DNA from: Paracoccus limosus | GTDB lineage: Bacteria > Pseudomonadota > Alphaproteobacteria > Rhodobacterales > Rhodobacteraceae | Length of the DNA stretch: 64,000 nucleotides | Direction: 5' to 3' | Assembly: GCF_009711185.1 (NCBI RefSeq) | Contig: NZ_WMIF01000014.1 | Span: forward strand, 1-64,000 | Part shown: one piece after another, positions 48,844 through 61,462 of the stretch | Layout: each line of letters begins with the position of its first letter | Numbering within the stretch: the stretch's first letter is position 1 | Program-made: the position numbers and the translations under genes | The notes under the pieces: model-generated | Seen by the model: only the letters and a program-made list of their open reading frames with translations | Told to the model about the DNA's origin: nothing | The model's database searches: none

Positions 48844-49967
48844 AGCGGATCGCGGCCCTGGACATGCTGCGCGGCTATGCGCTGGTCTGCATCATGCTGG
48901 ACCACATGCCGATGGGCGTTCTGCGCAATGTGACGCTGGCGAATTTCACCGTCTTTGACGCGGCCGAGCTGTTCGTGCTGCTGTCGGGGTTTCTAGTGGG
49001 CATGGTCTGGGTCAAGGTCGAAGAGCGTCAGGGCCTGCGCGCCGCGCAATGGCGCTTTTTGCGCAGGGCGTTTCAGGTCTGGCTGGCGCTGGTCTGCGGT
49101 GCGGTACTCCTGGCGCTGTTCTCGCATCTGCTGTTTGCGCTGAAGATCAACCATACGGCGGTCTGGTTCCAGTATTCGCGCTGGATCTGGGAAAATCCGC
49201 TGGGCTATCTCGGCACGGTCATGCTGATGTGGATGCAGCCGAACCTGCTGGACGTGCTGGCGCTCTATGTCGTGCTGATCGTGACGGTGCCGGTGACGGT
49301 GCCCTTCCTGATGCGGCTGCCGTGGCTTGCCATGGCGGTGTCGCTGGCGGTCTGGTGGTTTGCCGCGCCGCTGAACACGCTGGTGCCGAACCAGCGCCCG
49401 GGCGGGTTGCTGTTCAACCCGTTCGGCTGGCAGCTTTTGTTCTTTATCGGCGTGGCGCTGGGGGCTTTCCGTCGCCAGATCATGCCCGTGCTGCGCCGGC
49501 AGTCGCGCCTGCTGACCATCCTTTCCGTGGGCGTTCTGATGTTCGGCGCAGCGATCCTGATCTGCTGGCGCATTGGAGAACCGGCGAAGGACGTCGCGGC
49601 CTTTCTGAAGTCGATCTATGGCGAGATCGACAAATGGTCGCTGGACGGTCTGCGGCTCATGTCGATCATGGCGGCCAGCTGGCTGGTCGCGGTGCCGCTG
49701 GCGGGGATCTTTGAATGGATGGCCAATACCGCGCTTGGCCGCGATCTGGCCGAGATCGGGCGCGGCGGGCTGTGGTCCTTCATCGCCTGCGTGATGCTGT
49801 CGATCTGGGGCGACGCGCTGGACATGATGGCGCCGCCCGACATGCCCGGTGTTCTGCTGCGCATCGCCATCGACCTGTGGGTGATCGCGGCGCTATGGGT
49901 GGTGGCGGCGATCTGGCTCAGACGCCACGAATGGATGGGCCGGCTGCGCGCGCGGATCTTGGGCTGA
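48840..49967 (+). CDS. opgC: OpgC, glucan succinyltransferase-like membrane protein
   Basis: 375 aa, about ten hydrophobic helices, opening RIAALDMLRGYALVCIMLDH, which is typical of OpgC/acyltransferase-3-type proteins. It adds succinyl groups to periplasmic glucans. The start overlaps the opgH stop as ATGA, and fhs follows after twelve bases, so the operon may continue. Confidence 0.9.
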   Translation: MKRIAALDMLRGYALVCIMLDHMPMGVLRNVTLANFTVFDAAELFVLLSGFLVGMVWVKVEERQGLRAAQWRFLRRAFQVWLALVCGAVLLALFSHLLFALKINHTAVWFQYSRWIWENPLGYLGTVMLMWMQPNLLDVLALYVVLIVTVPVTVPFLMRLPWLAMAVSLAVWWFAAPLNTLVPNQRPGGLLFNPFGWQLLFFIGVALGAFRRQIMPVLRRQSRLLTILSVGVLMFGAAILICWRIGEPAKDVAAFLKSIYGEIDKWSLDGLRLMSIMAASWLVAVPLAGIFEWMANTALGRDLAEIGRGGLWSFIACVMLSIWGDALDMMAPPDMPGVLLRIAIDLWVIAALWVVAAIWLRRHEWMGRLRARILG

Positions 49968-49979
49968 ACAGGAGCAAGC

Positions 49980-51647
49980 ATGAAATCCGATATCGAGATC
50001 GCCCGCGAGGCGCAGAAACGCCCGATCTCGGACATCGCGGCCCGGCTGGGGCTGGGGCCGCTGGATTTCCTGCCCTATGGCCATGACAAGGCCAAGATCA
50101 CGCATGAATTCATCGCGGGCCTTGCCGGCCGGCCGCAGGGGCGGCTGGTGCTGGTCACCGCGATCAACCCGACCCCCGCCGGCGAGGGCAAGACCACGAC
50201 CACCGTGGGGCTGGGCGACGGGCTGAACCGCATCGGCAAGCGCGCGACGATCTGCATTCGCGAGGCAAGCCTTGGTCCGAATTTCGGCATGAAGGGTGGG
50301 GCTGCCGGCGGCGGCATGGCCCAGATCGTGCCGATGGAGGACATGAACCTGCATTTCACCGGCGATTTCCACGCCATCACCAGCGCGCATAACCTGCTGT
50401 CGGCAATGATCGACAACCACATCTACTGGGGCAATGCGCTGCGCATCGACCCGCGCCGCATCGCATGGCGTCGGGTCATGGATATGAACGATCGTGTGCT
50501 GCGCCAGACCGTGGTCGCGCTTGGCGGCCCGCCGAACGGTTACCCGCGCGAGACCGGCTTTGACATCACCGTCGCCTCCGAGGTGATGGCGATCCTGTGT
50601 CTGGCCTCGGATCTGGCCGATCTGCAAGAGCGGCTGGGCCGCATCGTCATCGGCTATACCATCGACCGCCAGCCGATCACCGCGCGCGACATCGGCGCCG
50701 ATGGCGCGATGACGGTGCTGCTGCGCGACGCCTTGCAGCCCAATCTGGTGCAGACGCTGGAAAACAACCCGGCGCTGGTGCATGGCGGCCCCTTTGCCAA
50801 TATCGCGCATGGCTGCAACTCGATCATGGCGACGCGCACCGCGCTGGCGCTGTCGGATTACGTGGTGACCGAGGCCGGCTTCGGCGCCGATCTGGGGGCC
50901 GAGAAATTCCTCGACATCAAATGCCGGCTGGGCGGGCTTGCGCCGGCGGCGGTGGTGCTGGTGGCGACGGTGCGCGCGCTCAAGATGAACGGCGGCGTGG
51001 CGCGCGCCGATCTGGGGCAGGAAAACGTCGCCGCCCTGCGCGCTGGCTGCGCCAATCTTGGCCGCCATATCGAGAACCTGCAGATTTACGGCGCGCCGGT
51101 GGTGGTGGCGATCAACCATTTCACCAGCGACACCGCGGCCGAAATCGCCGCCCTGCAGGACTATTGCGCCGACCATGGCGTGCAGGCCGTGCTGTGCCGG
51201 CACTGGGCCGAGGGCAGCGCGGGGGCCGTGGATCTGGCCCGGCAGGTGGTGACGCTTTGCGAGCAGGCCGCCGATTTCACGCTGCTTTATCCCGATGAGC
51301 TGAGCCTGTCGGACAAGATCGAGACCGTCTGCAAGCGCATCTACCGCGCCGAGGCGGTCGAGTTCCTGCCGCATGTGCGCGATCAGCTGCAGGTCTGGCA
51401 GGCGGCAGGGCATGGCCATCTGCCGGTGTGCCTTGCCAAGACGCAATACAGCTTTTCCGCCGATCCGACGGCGCTTGGCGCGCCGACCGGCTTCAGCGTG
51501 CCGGTGCGCGAGGTGCGTCTGGCCGCCGGCGCGGGCTTTGTCGTGGCGATCTGCGGCGACATCATGACCATGCCCGGCCTGCCGCGCGAACCGGCGGCGC
51601 TGCGCATCGGCCTTGACGATCAGGGCCGCATCGAGGGGCTGTTCTGA
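49980..51647 (+). CDS. fhs: Formate-tetrahydrofolate ligase
   Basis: 555 aa, full length. P-loop [15 protein letters not shown] and family blocks [52 protein letters not shown]. It makes 10-formyl-tetrahydrofolate from formate and ATP, supplying C1 units in the cytosol. An AGGAG-type site precedes the start. nadD follows after one base. Confidence 0.96.
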   Translation: MKSDIEIAREAQKRPISDIAARLGLGPLDFLPYGHDKAKITHEFIAGLAGRPQGRLVLVTAINPTPAGEGKTTTTVGLGDGLNRIGKRATICIREASLGPNFGMKGGAAGGGMAQIVPMEDMNLHFTGDFHAITSAHNLLSAMIDNHIYWGNALRIDPRRIAWRRVMDMNDRVLRQTVVALGGPPNGYPRETGFDITVASEVMAILCLASDLADLQERLGRIVIGYTIDRQPITARDIGADGAMTVLLRDALQPNLVQTLENNPALVHGGPFANIAHGCNSIMATRTALALSDYVVTEAGFGADLGAEKFLDIKCRLGGLAPAAVVLVATVRALKMNGGVARADLGQENVAALRAGCANLGRHIENLQIYGAPVVVAINHFTSDTAAEIAALQDYCADHGVQAVLCRHWAEGSAGAVDLARQVVTLCEQAADFTLLYPDELSLSDKIETVCKRIYRAEAVEFLPHVRDQLQVWQAAGHGHLPVCLAKTQYSFSADPTALGAPTGFSVPVREVRLAAGAGFVVAICGDIMTMPGLPREPAALRIGLDDQGRIEGLF

Positions 51648-51648
51648 C

Positions 51649-52242
51649 ATGCGCGCCGGCCTGCCACTGGCGCCGCCCGGGCTACGGGTCGGGCTGCTGG
51701 GGGGATCCTTCGATCCGGCGCATCAGGGCCATGTCCGCATCACCGAAGAGGCGCTGCGCCGGTTCCGGCTGGACCGGATCTGGTGGCTGGTCAGCCCGGG
51801 CAACCCGCTCAAGCCGCATGGCCCCGCACCTTTGGCCGAGCGGATGGCCAATGCCCGCCGCATGATGCAACACCCGCGCGTCGCCATCACCGATGTCGAG
51901 ACGCGGCTGGGCACCCGGATGACGGCCGACACGGTCGCGGCCTTGCAGCGGCTTTATCCGGGGGTGCGCTTCGTCTGGCTGATGGGGGCTGACAATATGG
52001 TGCAATTCGACCGTTGGGACCGCTGGGCCGAGATCGCGGCCCGCCTGCCGATCGGGGTGATCGCGCGGCCGGGCTGGCGGATGCCGGCGCGGTTTTCGCG
52101 TGCGGCGCGGATACTGGGGCCGGCGCGGCTGCCCGATGAACAGGCCGGCCTGCTGGCCGATTGCCGTCCGCCGGTCTGGGCGATGATCAATGTGCCGATG
52201 AGCAAACTGTCTTCGACCGCGATCCGGGCGGGGCGGGCATGA
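51649..52242 (+). CDS. nadD: Nicotinate-nucleotide adenylyltransferase
   Basis: 197 aa from [15 protein letters not shown]. The nucleotidyltransferase motif [12 protein letters not shown] and the C-terminal ISSTAIR-like [10 protein letters not shown] are present, with [13 protein letters not shown] between them. It converts nicotinate mononucleotide to deamido-NAD. The stop overlaps the dacB start as ATGA. Confidence 0.93.
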   Translation: MRAGLPLAPPGLRVGLLGGSFDPAHQGHVRITEEALRRFRLDRIWWLVSPGNPLKPHGPAPLAERMANARRMMQHPRVAITDVETRLGTRMTADTVAALQRLYPGVRFVWLMGADNMVQFDRWDRWAEIAARLPIGVIARPGWRMPARFSRAARILGPARLPDEQAGLLADCRPPVWAMINVPMSKLSSTAIRAGRA

Positions 52243-53594
52243 TGCTGTCGCGACGCAGCCTTCTGGCCGGTATGGCGGTGCTGGCCCTGCCCATGCGGCT
52301 GCGGGCCGATCCCGCTGCGGCCATCGGCGCGGCGAAACTGGGCGCGGATGTGGCCTTTGCCGCGCTGGATGCGACCAGCGGCACGCTGCTGGCCGCGCGC
52401 GAGGCCGACCAGCCGATGGCACCGGCCAGCACGCTCAAGATCGTGACCGCGCTCTATGCCCTCGACCGGCTGGGCGCAGGGCACCGCTTTGCCACCCGCG
52501 TTCTGGCCGCGGGCGATACGCTGATCCTTGCCGGTGGCGGTGATCCGGTGCTCGACAGCGACGATCTGGCCGGGCTGGCGGGGCAGGTGGCGCAGGCGTG
52601 GCAGGGACCGCCACCGGCGCGTTTTCTGGTCTGGGGCGGCGCACTGCCGCATGTCGCCCGGCTCGACCCGGCGCAGGACGAATACCTGCCCTATAACCCG
52701 ACTCTTTCGGGAATGATGCTGAACTTCAACCGGGTGCATTTGGACTGGCGCTCGGGGCAGATGGCGCTGCAGGCGCGCGGGCGCCGGCAATCGCCGCGCG
52801 CCTACAGCATCACCATCGCCGGCGTGGCGCGCTCCAGCCCGCTCTTTACCTATGATGGCAGCGGCCCCCGCGAAAGCTGGACGATTGCCCGCGGCGCCAT
52901 GGGCGCGCAGGGCGCGCGCTGGCTGCCGGTGCGCCAGCCCGAACTTTATGCCGGCGACGTGTTCCAGACCCTGTGCCGCGCCCAAGGTCTGGCGCTGCCC
53001 GATCCCGAACGCGGCGATCTCGCCCCCACCGGACACGAGATCGCGCGCCATGACAGCCCGCCTCTGGACCGGATCCTGCGCGGCATGCTGGAATATTCGA
53101 CCAACCTCACCGCAGAGGCTTTGGGCCTTGCCGCCAGCAGCGCGGGCGATCTGCGCGCCTCGGCGCAGGCGATGGTGCAATGGCTGGCTGCCCGCGATCC
53201 GCAGGCCCGGGCCGAGCTCTACGACCACTCGGGCCTGTCCTCGCGCAACCGGATCTCGCCGCTGACGCTGGCCCGGCTGCTGCAGGGCGAGGGCCGCGCC
53301 CGCGACCTCGCCGCCCTGCTCAAACATGTGCCGCTGCGCGACGCCAAGGGCAAGAAAACCGCAAGCCCGCTGCAGATCCTGGCCAAGACCGGCACGCTGA
53401 ACTTCGTCTCCAACCTCGCCGGCTATGCCAAGGACGCCGCCGGTCGCGAAATCGCCTTTGTGGTCTTCGCCGCCGACGAAAACCGCCGCGCCGCCAGCGA
53501 GGGGCAGGAACTGCCCGACGGCGTCATCGGCTGGACGAAACGTGCCAAGGCGCTGCAACAGGCACTGGTCGAGGATTTCCTCGCAACCGCCTGA
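52239..53594 (+). CDS. dacB: D-alanyl-D-alanine carboxypeptidase/endopeptidase PBP4
   Basis: 451 aa. Twin-Arg signal [20 protein letters not shown]. Penicillin-binding motifs in order: SxxK in PASTLK (active Ser), SxN in YSTNL, and KTG in LAKTGTL. Peptidase S13 family; trims or cleaves peptidoglycan cross-links in the periplasm. Coupled to nadD. Confidence 0.94.
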   Translation: MMLSRRSLLAGMAVLALPMRLRADPAAAIGAAKLGADVAFAALDATSGTLLAAREADQPMAPASTLKIVTALYALDRLGAGHRFATRVLAAGDTLILAGGGDPVLDSDDLAGLAGQVAQAWQGPPPARFLVWGGALPHVARLDPAQDEYLPYNPTLSGMMLNFNRVHLDWRSGQMALQARGRRQSPRAYSITIAGVARSSPLFTYDGSGPRESWTIARGAMGAQGARWLPVRQPELYAGDVFQTLCRAQGLALPDPERGDLAPTGHEIARHDSPPLDRILRGMLEYSTNLTAEALGLAASSAGDLRASAQAMVQWLAARDPQARAELYDHSGLSSRNRISPLTLARLLQGEGRARDLAALLKHVPLRDAKGKKTASPLQILAKTGTLNFVSNLAGYAKDAAGREIAFVVFAADENRRAASEGQELPDGVIGWTKRAKALQQALVEDFLATA

Positions 53595-53649
53595 TTTCAC
53601 CATTTTCCAAATACCCCTGCGGCCGCGCCACCCGCGCTGCCGCCGGGCG

Positions 53650-54072
53650 TTACAAGACCCGGTGCCGGGCGCGCGTCGCCAGTTCGATCGCCGCCGCATG
53701 CAGCCGGTCGATCTCCAGCTGCTCGCGGATCTCGGCCAGCATTTCGGCCTCGATCTCGCCCAGCCGCCCGTCCGAGGCAGCGACATCGCAGGCCAGCAGA
53801 TAGGCGGTGTCATACAGCTTTTCGGGCAGCGACTCGCGCACCAGCCCGAACAGCGCATCCAGCCCGTCCTCTTCCTCGAACAGGCTCATCACCGTCTGCG
53901 ATACGGCGCGGACGCGGTCGATGTCATAGCTGGCAAAGACCGGCGTGTGGTTCACCGCGCGCTCGATCGCGACCAGTTCCGCCGTGCGCAGATTCTGGTC
54001 CGAGGCCGAGACCCCGACCATCACCGCCACCAGCGCATCGCAGGGCGAGAATGACGGAACACTGTCGGGCAT
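53650..54072 (-). CDS. TerB-family tellurite resistance-like protein
   Basis: 140 aa, all helical, with the TerB pattern of acidic metal-site residues ([40 protein letters not shown]). No other ter genes are nearby, so tellurite resistance is not implied. Divergent from lysS. Confidence 0.85.
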   Translation of the reverse strand: MPDSVPSFSPCDALVAVMVGVSASDQNLRTAELVAIERAVNHTPVFASYDIDRVRAVSQTVMSLFEEEDGLDALFGLVRESLPEKLYDTAYLLACDVAASDGRLGEIEAEMLAEIREQLEIDRLHAAAIELATRARHRVL

Positions 54073-54159
54073 GCTATTTCTCCATGGGTTTCAGGGGTAA
54101 TTATTGACCATTCTCCAGCGTTTCAATACGGGGAAGTTTCGAGTGAATGGAGACCCGAG

Positions 54160-55752
54160 ATGACCGCTCTGCGCGACGCCGCGATGAAATCCAAGGCCTG
54201 GCCCTTTGAAGAGGCCCGCCGCGTGCTGAAGCGCTATGAAAAGAAGGACCCGGAAAAGGGCTATGTGCTCTTCGAGACCGGCTATGGTCCCTCGGGTCTG
54301 CCCCATATCGGCACCTTCGGCGAGGTGGCGCGTACGACGATGATCCGCCGCGCCTTCCAGATGATCTCGGACATTCCGACGCGGCTGTTCTGCTTCTCGG
54401 ATGACATGGACGGCATGCGCAAGGTGCCCGAGAACGTGCCGCAGCAAGAGATGCTGCGCGAGCATCTGCAGGAACCGCTGACCACGGTGCCTGACCCGTT
54501 CGGCGAATATGACAGCTTTGGCGGCCACAACAACGCCATGCTGCGCCGGTTCCTCGACACCTTCGGCTTCGAATACGAATTCATCAGCGCGACCGAGTTC
54601 TACAAATCCGGCCAGTTCGACGCCACGTTGCTGCTGGCCGCCGAACGCTATGACGCGATCATGGAGATCATGCTGGCCAGCTTGCGCGAAGAGCGTCAGC
54701 AAACCTATTCCTGCTTTCTGCCGATCAGCCCCAAGACCGGCAAGGTGCTTTACGTGCCGATCAAGCATGTTGACGCGAAGAACGGCACCATCACCTTTGA
54801 CGACGAGGACGGGCAGGAACTGACCCTGCCGGTCACCGGCGGCAATGTGAAGCTGCAATGGAAGCCCGACTTCGGTGCCCGTTGGGCGGCGCTGGATGTG
54901 GACTTTGAAATGTATGGCAAGGACCACAGCACCAATACGCCGATCTATGACGGCATCTGCAAGGTGCTGGGCGGCCGCGCGCCTGAACATTTCACCTATG
55001 AGCTGTTCCTGGATCAGGAAGGGCAGAAGATCTCGAAATCCAAGGGCAACGGGCTCAGCATCGACGAATGGCTGACCTATGCGGCCACCGAGAGCCTCAG
55101 CTATTTCATGTATCAAAAGCCCAAGACCGCCAAGCGGATGTATTTCGACGTCATCCCGAAAGCGGTGGATGAATATCACCAGCAGCTGCGCGCCTATCCC
55201 GATCAGAGCCCCGATCAGCAGCTGGCGAACCCGGTCTGGCACATCCATGGCGGTGAGGTTCCGGCATCCGACATGGTGGTGCCGTTCCAGATGCTCTTGA
55301 ACCTTGCCTCGGTCGCAGGGGCCAAGGACAAGTCGGGGCTGTGGGGCTTTATCCGCCGCTATGCGCCCGAGGCCAGCCCCGAGACCAACCCGACGCTGGA
55401 CCATGCCGCCGAATTCGCCGTGCGCTATTTCAATGACTTCGTGGCGCCGACGCGGACTTTCCGCCTGCCTTCCGAGGTCGAGCGCCGCGCGCTGGAGGAT
55501 CTGGCAGGGCGGCTGGCGGCATGGGACCAGCCGGCCGATGCCGAGGCGCTGCAGACCATGGTTTTTGCCATCGGCCGCGAGCATGGGTTCGAGCCGATGA
55601 AGGACTGGTTCCAGGCGCTGTATCAGGTGCTCCTGGGTGCCGATCAGGGGCCGCGCTTTGGCGGTTTCATCGCGCTTTACGGCGTGGCCGAAACCCGCGC
55701 ACTGATCGAGCGTGCCTTGGCAGGCGAACTGGCGGGGCCCACCCCCGCCTGA
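54160..55752 (+). CDS. lysS: Lysine-tRNA ligase, class I
   Basis: 530 aa. Class I signatures: HIGH-type [13 protein letters not shown] and KMSKS-type KISKSKGNG. The archaeal-type class I enzyme is standard in Rhodobacterales in place of the class II LysS. It charges tRNA-Lys in the cytosol. A weak TTGACC promoter box lies at 54104-54109. Confidence 0.96.
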   Translation: MTALRDAAMKSKAWPFEEARRVLKRYEKKDPEKGYVLFETGYGPSGLPHIGTFGEVARTTMIRRAFQMISDIPTRLFCFSDDMDGMRKVPENVPQQEMLREHLQEPLTTVPDPFGEYDSFGGHNNAMLRRFLDTFGFEYEFISATEFYKSGQFDATLLLAAERYDAIMEIMLASLREERQQTYSCFLPISPKTGKVLYVPIKHVDAKNGTITFDDEDGQELTLPVTGGNVKLQWKPDFGARWAALDVDFEMYGKDHSTNTPIYDGICKVLGGRAPEHFTYELFLDQEGQKISKSKGNGLSIDEWLTYAATESLSYFMYQKPKTAKRMYFDVIPKAVDEYHQQLRAYPDQSPDQQLANPVWHIHGGEVPASDMVVPFQMLLNLASVAGAKDKSGLWGFIRRYAPEASPETNPTLDHAAEFAVRYFNDFVAPTRTFRLPSEVERRALEDLAGRLAAWDQPADAEALQTMVFAIGREHGFEPMKDWFQALYQVLLGADQGPRFGGFIALYGVAETRALIERALAGELAGPTPA

Positions 55753-55815
55753 CCTGAAACCTGACCGCCCGTTGATGCCGCTGTTGCGTCTGGCCCCGTT
55801 GCCGCGCACGGTTGG

Positions 55816-55831
55816 TTAACGGGCGGTTAAC
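55816..55831. promoter_or_regulatory. CtrA binding site TTAA-N7-TTAAC
   Basis: TTAACGGGCGGTTAAC exactly matches the CtrA consensus TTAA-N7-TTAA(C). It lies 86 bases upstream of the start codon of the beta-helix gene. Confidence 0.6.
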
Positions 55832-55916
55832 GCCAGATTGCCAAATTCCGACCAGAGCGCGCGGCCCGGAGATTTTCCCTTGGGCTCGCAAGATCTGGTA
55901 GAGGGAGACATTTGGC

Positions 55917-58208
55917 ATGACCATTGCGATTGGCAGCAAGGCATTGATGCCGCGCGAGTTCCGGCTGGGGCTGAACCTGTGGTCGCGGACCGACGGCACA
56001 CCCGACAGCCCGACCTGGGCCGGGCAAGGCAATGCCGCCGTGGTGGCCTCTGATCAGGATTTCGGCAATTGCCTGGAAATCCTCAAGCTCGATACGGTCA
56101 CCTCGCTGCGCTATATGCGGCCGACGCCGATCAGCCCGGGCACCTATCTGCGCATCTCGACGCGCGTGAAGGCACTGGCAGGCAATATCCCGCAGGTGCG
56201 CATCGCGGGCTATGCGGGCGGGCCGGGCGGCGGCAATATCGCCGGCGCGGTGCAGATCGGGCCGGTGGTGACGCTGCCGGGCTATGGCAATGTGGTCGAG
56301 GTCTCGGCCGTGGTCGGCTCGGGGCGGCGCAATGGCGTCGACATGCCCTGGGGCCGGCAGGCGACCTTTGGCTATTTCGGCCTTGATCTGATCGGCGACA
56401 ACAACGGTTCGGTGGTGATCGAGAATTTCGTCATCGAGGATGTCACGGCGGCCTTTGTGCCGGACATGCTGGACTGGGTCGATGTGCGAGACTTTGGCGC
56501 AGTCGGCGATGGCGTCACCGACGACCGCGCGGCCTTTGTCGCGGCCAATGCGGCTTCCGGCACCAATCAGGTGCTGGTGCCTGCGGGCACCTATTTCATC
56601 GGCTCGGATCTCAGCATCAGTTCGGTGGTGCGTTTCGTGGGCAAGCTCAGCATGCCGCGAACCGCGCGGCTGGCGCTGACCGGCAAGTTCGATTTCCCGA
56701 CCTATGCCGCAGCTTTCGGCGACGAGACCGAGGGCATGAAGCGCGCTTTGCAGGCGCTGTTCGGCTATACCGATCACAGCGTGCTGGATCTGGCCGGGCG
56801 CTGCGTGCATCTGACCGAGCCCCTGCGCGTCGCCGATTACGCCCCTGCGCTGACGACGTTTTCCAACCGCCGCGTCATCACCAATGGCCAGATCGCCATC
56901 GTGCCGGGCAATGCATGGCAGACCGGCACCGTCACCGCAGCCGGCACCTATAACCCGGCGCTGCCGGTGACCCTGTCGGCGGTCGGCAATATCGGCACGA
57001 TCGAGGTCGGCGCGCGGCTTTCGGGCCCCGGCGTCGGGCGCGAGGTCTATGTGCTGGCCAAGAACGCCGCCGCCGGCACCCTGACCCTGTCGCAGCCGCT
57101 TTACGGTGGTGCCGGCACGCGCAGCTATACCTTTACCCGCTTCCGCTATGCCTTTGATTTCTCGGACATGGAGCAATTGGCGCGGTTCAACTTCGACGAT
57201 GTGGAGTTCCTGCTTGAGGGCAATGCCAGCGGCGTCATGCTGGCCAAGACCGGCTCGATGAACTGTTTCCGCGACTGCTATTTCACCCGGCCCAAGGATC
57301 GCGGCATCACCTCGATCGGCACTGCCTGTCAGGGGATGCTGGTGGATCGCTGCGAGTTCCTGTCCAACGAGATGGGTCTGCTGGCGCAAAACCGCAGCAG
57401 CGTCGCGCTGAACGTCAACAACAACGACACCAAGATCCGCCACAGCCGGTTCATCCGCTTTGGCCATTTTGCGGTGTTGAACGGCGGCGGCCACATGATC
57501 GAGGGCAACCACTGGTTTCAGGGCGATGCGGCGCAGAACGGCGTGCGTTTCGGCGGGCTGGTGCTGACCCAGACCAACGTGCAGGCGACGGTGACCGGGA
57601 ACTATATCGACAACTGTTCGATCGAATGGACGAACGAGCATGACGCCCGGCCGAATTTCGAGGGGGATGAGTATTCCTTTGGCGGGCTGACCATCACCGG
57701 CAATACCTTTCTGGCCTCGGACACCAACCTTGGTTTTAACTGGCTGGTGGTCAAACCCTATGGCTCGGGGCATTTCGTGCATGGGCTGTCGGTGATGGGC
57801 AATGTGTTCAAATCGCTGAACAACAAGATCACCCGCATCGACCGCGTCGATACCACCTTTGCCAGTCTGGATTATACACGGATGCGCAACATCCAGTTTC
57901 AGGGCAATATGTTCAACGGCGTCAACACCTATGTCGCCAACCCGGTCGATGTCACCTTTACGCAGGCCACGGCCTCGAACCGCTGGCTGGTGCCGGTCAA
58001 TGTCGCGCTGCCCTTCGACGGCTGGGCCAAGAACGTGCAATCGGTCATCGCGACCGGCCCGATCACCAATGCCAACAATGCCCGCGTGGCCGAAATGCCT
58101 TGGGTGCAGGCGGCCATGGGCACCACGCGCAAGCAGGTGGCGGTGAACTGGGGGGCCGCGACCAAGGGCACGATCTCGTTGCGGGTGCGGATGGACAACC
58201 CGGACTAG
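55917..58208 (+). CDS. Pectate-lyase-superfamily/GH28-like beta-helix protein
   Basis: 763 aa. An N-terminal beta-sandwich-like domain (1-185) is followed by DFGAVGDGVTDD (192-203), the start motif of Pectate_lyase_3 parallel beta-helix domains, and then repeated short beta strands (for example GMLVDRCEFLSNEMGLLA). No signal peptide or membrane anchor is visible, so export would need a non-Sec route. It may be an exopolysaccharide-acting enzyme or a surface adhesin/spike. Good ribosome-binding site GAGGGAGA; expression probably under CtrA. Confidence 0.85.
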   Translation: MTIAIGSKALMPREFRLGLNLWSRTDGTPDSPTWAGQGNAAVVASDQDFGNCLEILKLDTVTSLRYMRPTPISPGTYLRISTRVKALAGNIPQVRIAGYAGGPGGGNIAGAVQIGPVVTLPGYGNVVEVSAVVGSGRRNGVDMPWGRQATFGYFGLDLIGDNNGSVVIENFVIEDVTAAFVPDMLDWVDVRDFGAVGDGVTDDRAAFVAANAASGTNQVLVPAGTYFIGSDLSISSVVRFVGKLSMPRTARLALTGKFDFPTYAAAFGDETEGMKRALQALFGYTDHSVLDLAGRCVHLTEPLRVADYAPALTTFSNRRVITNGQIAIVPGNAWQTGTVTAAGTYNPALPVTLSAVGNIGTIEVGARLSGPGVGREVYVLAKNAAAGTLTLSQPLYGGAGTRSYTFTRFRYAFDFSDMEQLARFNFDDVEFLLEGNASGVMLAKTGSMNCFRDCYFTRPKDRGITSIGTACQGMLVDRCEFLSNEMGLLAQNRSSVALNVNNNDTKIRHSRFIRFGHFAVLNGGGHMIEGNHWFQGDAAQNGVRFGGLVLTQTNVQATVTGNYIDNCSIEWTNEHDARPNFEGDEYSFGGLTITGNTFLASDTNLGFNWLVVKPYGSGHFVHGLSVMGNVFKSLNNKITRIDRVDTTFASLDYTRMRNIQFQGNMFNGVNTYVANPVDVTFTQATASNRWLVPVNVALPFDGWAKNVQSVIATGPITNANNARVAEMPWVQAAMGTTRKQVAVNWGAATKGTISLRVRMDNPD

Positions 58209-58250
58209 GCGCGCAGGGCATCGTCCTTTCCCTCTCGCGATGCCCCCGGC

Positions 58251-58280
58251 CCCCGGCTGCCCCTGTGGCGGCCGGGGTTT
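58251..58280. terminator. Terminator-like hairpin between convergent genes
   Basis: CCCCGGC (58251-58257) and GCCGGGG (58271-58277) form a stem followed by TTT. It lies between the ends of the convergent beta-helix and HugZ-type genes. Confidence 0.6.
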
Positions 58281-58295
58281 CCGGCGTTGCGGCGG

Positions 58296-58775
58296 TCAGA
58301 GGCCGGGCGTCAGCAGATCCTGCGCGTCAAGGTGAAAGGCGCGGCCAAAGCCGCCGTTCAGCAGTGCCGATTGCGGCACCAGCCGCCAGAAGCGGAAATC
58401 GGGCAGATCGACATAGACCCGCGCCTTGGGATCACGTGCCAGCCACAGATCGCGGCGCGCGGCATCGGCCGGCGCCGGTTCGGCGCGGGCGATGATCGAC
58501 AGCCGGGCATGGGTCATCGGATCGCCCTTGGCCGCCTCGGCGTCAGTGATCATGAGACCGGCGCGCGGATCGGCCATCAGCGCGCGCGTATGCGCTGCAA
58601 GCCCCGAAAGCAGTGCCAGCGGCACGCCGTCGCGGTCCACCTGCAGCGCGATGCGGGTCACAAGTGGCGCACCGCTGGCCGGATCCAGACTGCCCAGCGT
58701 TGCATGGCGCGCGGCATGGATCAGCCGGCGGGCCAGCGCGCGGGCCTCGTCATCGGTGGGGCGGATGGGGTCCAT
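58296..58775 (-). CDS. HugZ/pyridoxamine 5'-phosphate oxidase-fold protein
   Basis: 159 aa. The split-barrel flavin-binding fold is indicated by ATLGSLDPASGAPLVTRIAL, LSGLAAHTRALMADPRAGLM and the C-terminal DLPDFRFWRLVPQSALLNGG, typical of HugZ-type heme-utilisation proteins. The C-terminal HugZ extension is absent, so the exact substrate is uncertain. Confidence 0.88.
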   Translation of the reverse strand: MDPIRPTDDEARALARRLIHAARHATLGSLDPASGAPLVTRIALQVDRDGVPLALLSGLAAHTRALMADPRAGLMITDAEAAKGDPMTHARLSIIARAEPAPADAARRDLWLARDPKARVYVDLPDFRFWRLVPQSALLNGGFGRAFHLDAQDLLTPGL

Positions 58776-59011
58776 GGTCAGTCTCGCCAGCAGCTTATGG
58801 GCGATCCATGCGCAAGCGCGCGGGTAATGTCAAAAATTTACTAAACCGCAAGCGATCTGGTGAAGTAATTTACAAAATTCTCCTTTTCAAAAAATGGTTT
58901 ACGCAGAAGGGTAAAGCGTATTAACTTCGGCACAGCCAAAGCCGGCTTGCGCAGCAAGGGAAGAGGGTTGCGCATCGCGACGTGCCGCATAGCGAGTAGA
59001 GGAGGCCCGCC
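58776..59011. promoter_or_regulatory. AT-rich divergent promoter region of acsA
   Basis: The AT-rich block 58830-58925 contains GTAATTTAC and GTTTAC...GGTAAAGC inverted motifs, likely binding sites for an acetate-responsive or global regulator of acsA. No known consensus fits exactly. Confidence 0.4.
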
Positions 59012-60967
<1,956 letters not shown>

Positions 60968-61153
60968 GCCCTTCGGGGCCGGTTCGATACCTGACTGAGC
61001 CTGCTGCGGGCGCCCTGCGCGCCCGTGGCCCGGCAGCGGCTGCGCGCGCTTAAAGGCCCGCGCCTGCCGCCGCCCCGCCCGTCCGCCGGTGGAGCGAGGA
61101 CCGCCAGCGCCGGGCGCCAAGGACAATCGTGGCAGTGGAGGAACACGACGACG

Positions 61154-61462
61154 ATGGAACAAAATCTGGCCGACCGGATCGCAGCGGATCCGAACTATCA
61201 ACTGCTCAAGACAACGCGATCGCGCTTTGGCTGGAGGCTGACCATCGCCATGCTGGTGGTCTATTACGGCTATGTCCTGCTGATCGCCTTTGACAAGTCG
61301 GTGCTTGCCGCCCGGATCGGCAGCGGCGCGATGACCTGGGGGATCCCGCTGGGTTTTGGCGTGATCATCTTTACCATGGTGGTGACCGGCATCTACGTGC
61401 GCCGCGCCAACAGCGAATTCGACGAGCTGACCGAGCGCGTCAAGCGGGAGGCGCTGAAATGA
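61154..61462 (+). CDS. DUF485 inner-membrane protein (YjcH-like)
   Basis: 102 aa, [20 protein letters not shown], with two membrane helices (about 28-48 and 60-82) and the RSRFGW motif of DUF485. The family is nearly always encoded directly before actP and is presumed to assist the symporter. Its stop overlaps the actP start as ATGA. Confidence 0.93.
   Translation: MEQNLADRIAADPNYQLLKTTRSRFGWRLTIAMLVVYYGYVLLIAFDKSVLAARIGSGAMTWGIPLGFGVIIFTMVVTGIYVRRANSEFDELTERVKREALK

Noticed and set aside
53650..54072. TerB-like gene as part of a tellurite or chemical-defence ter cluster
   Set aside because: No terA, terC, terD or terE genes are nearby; an isolated TerB-fold protein does not support that role.
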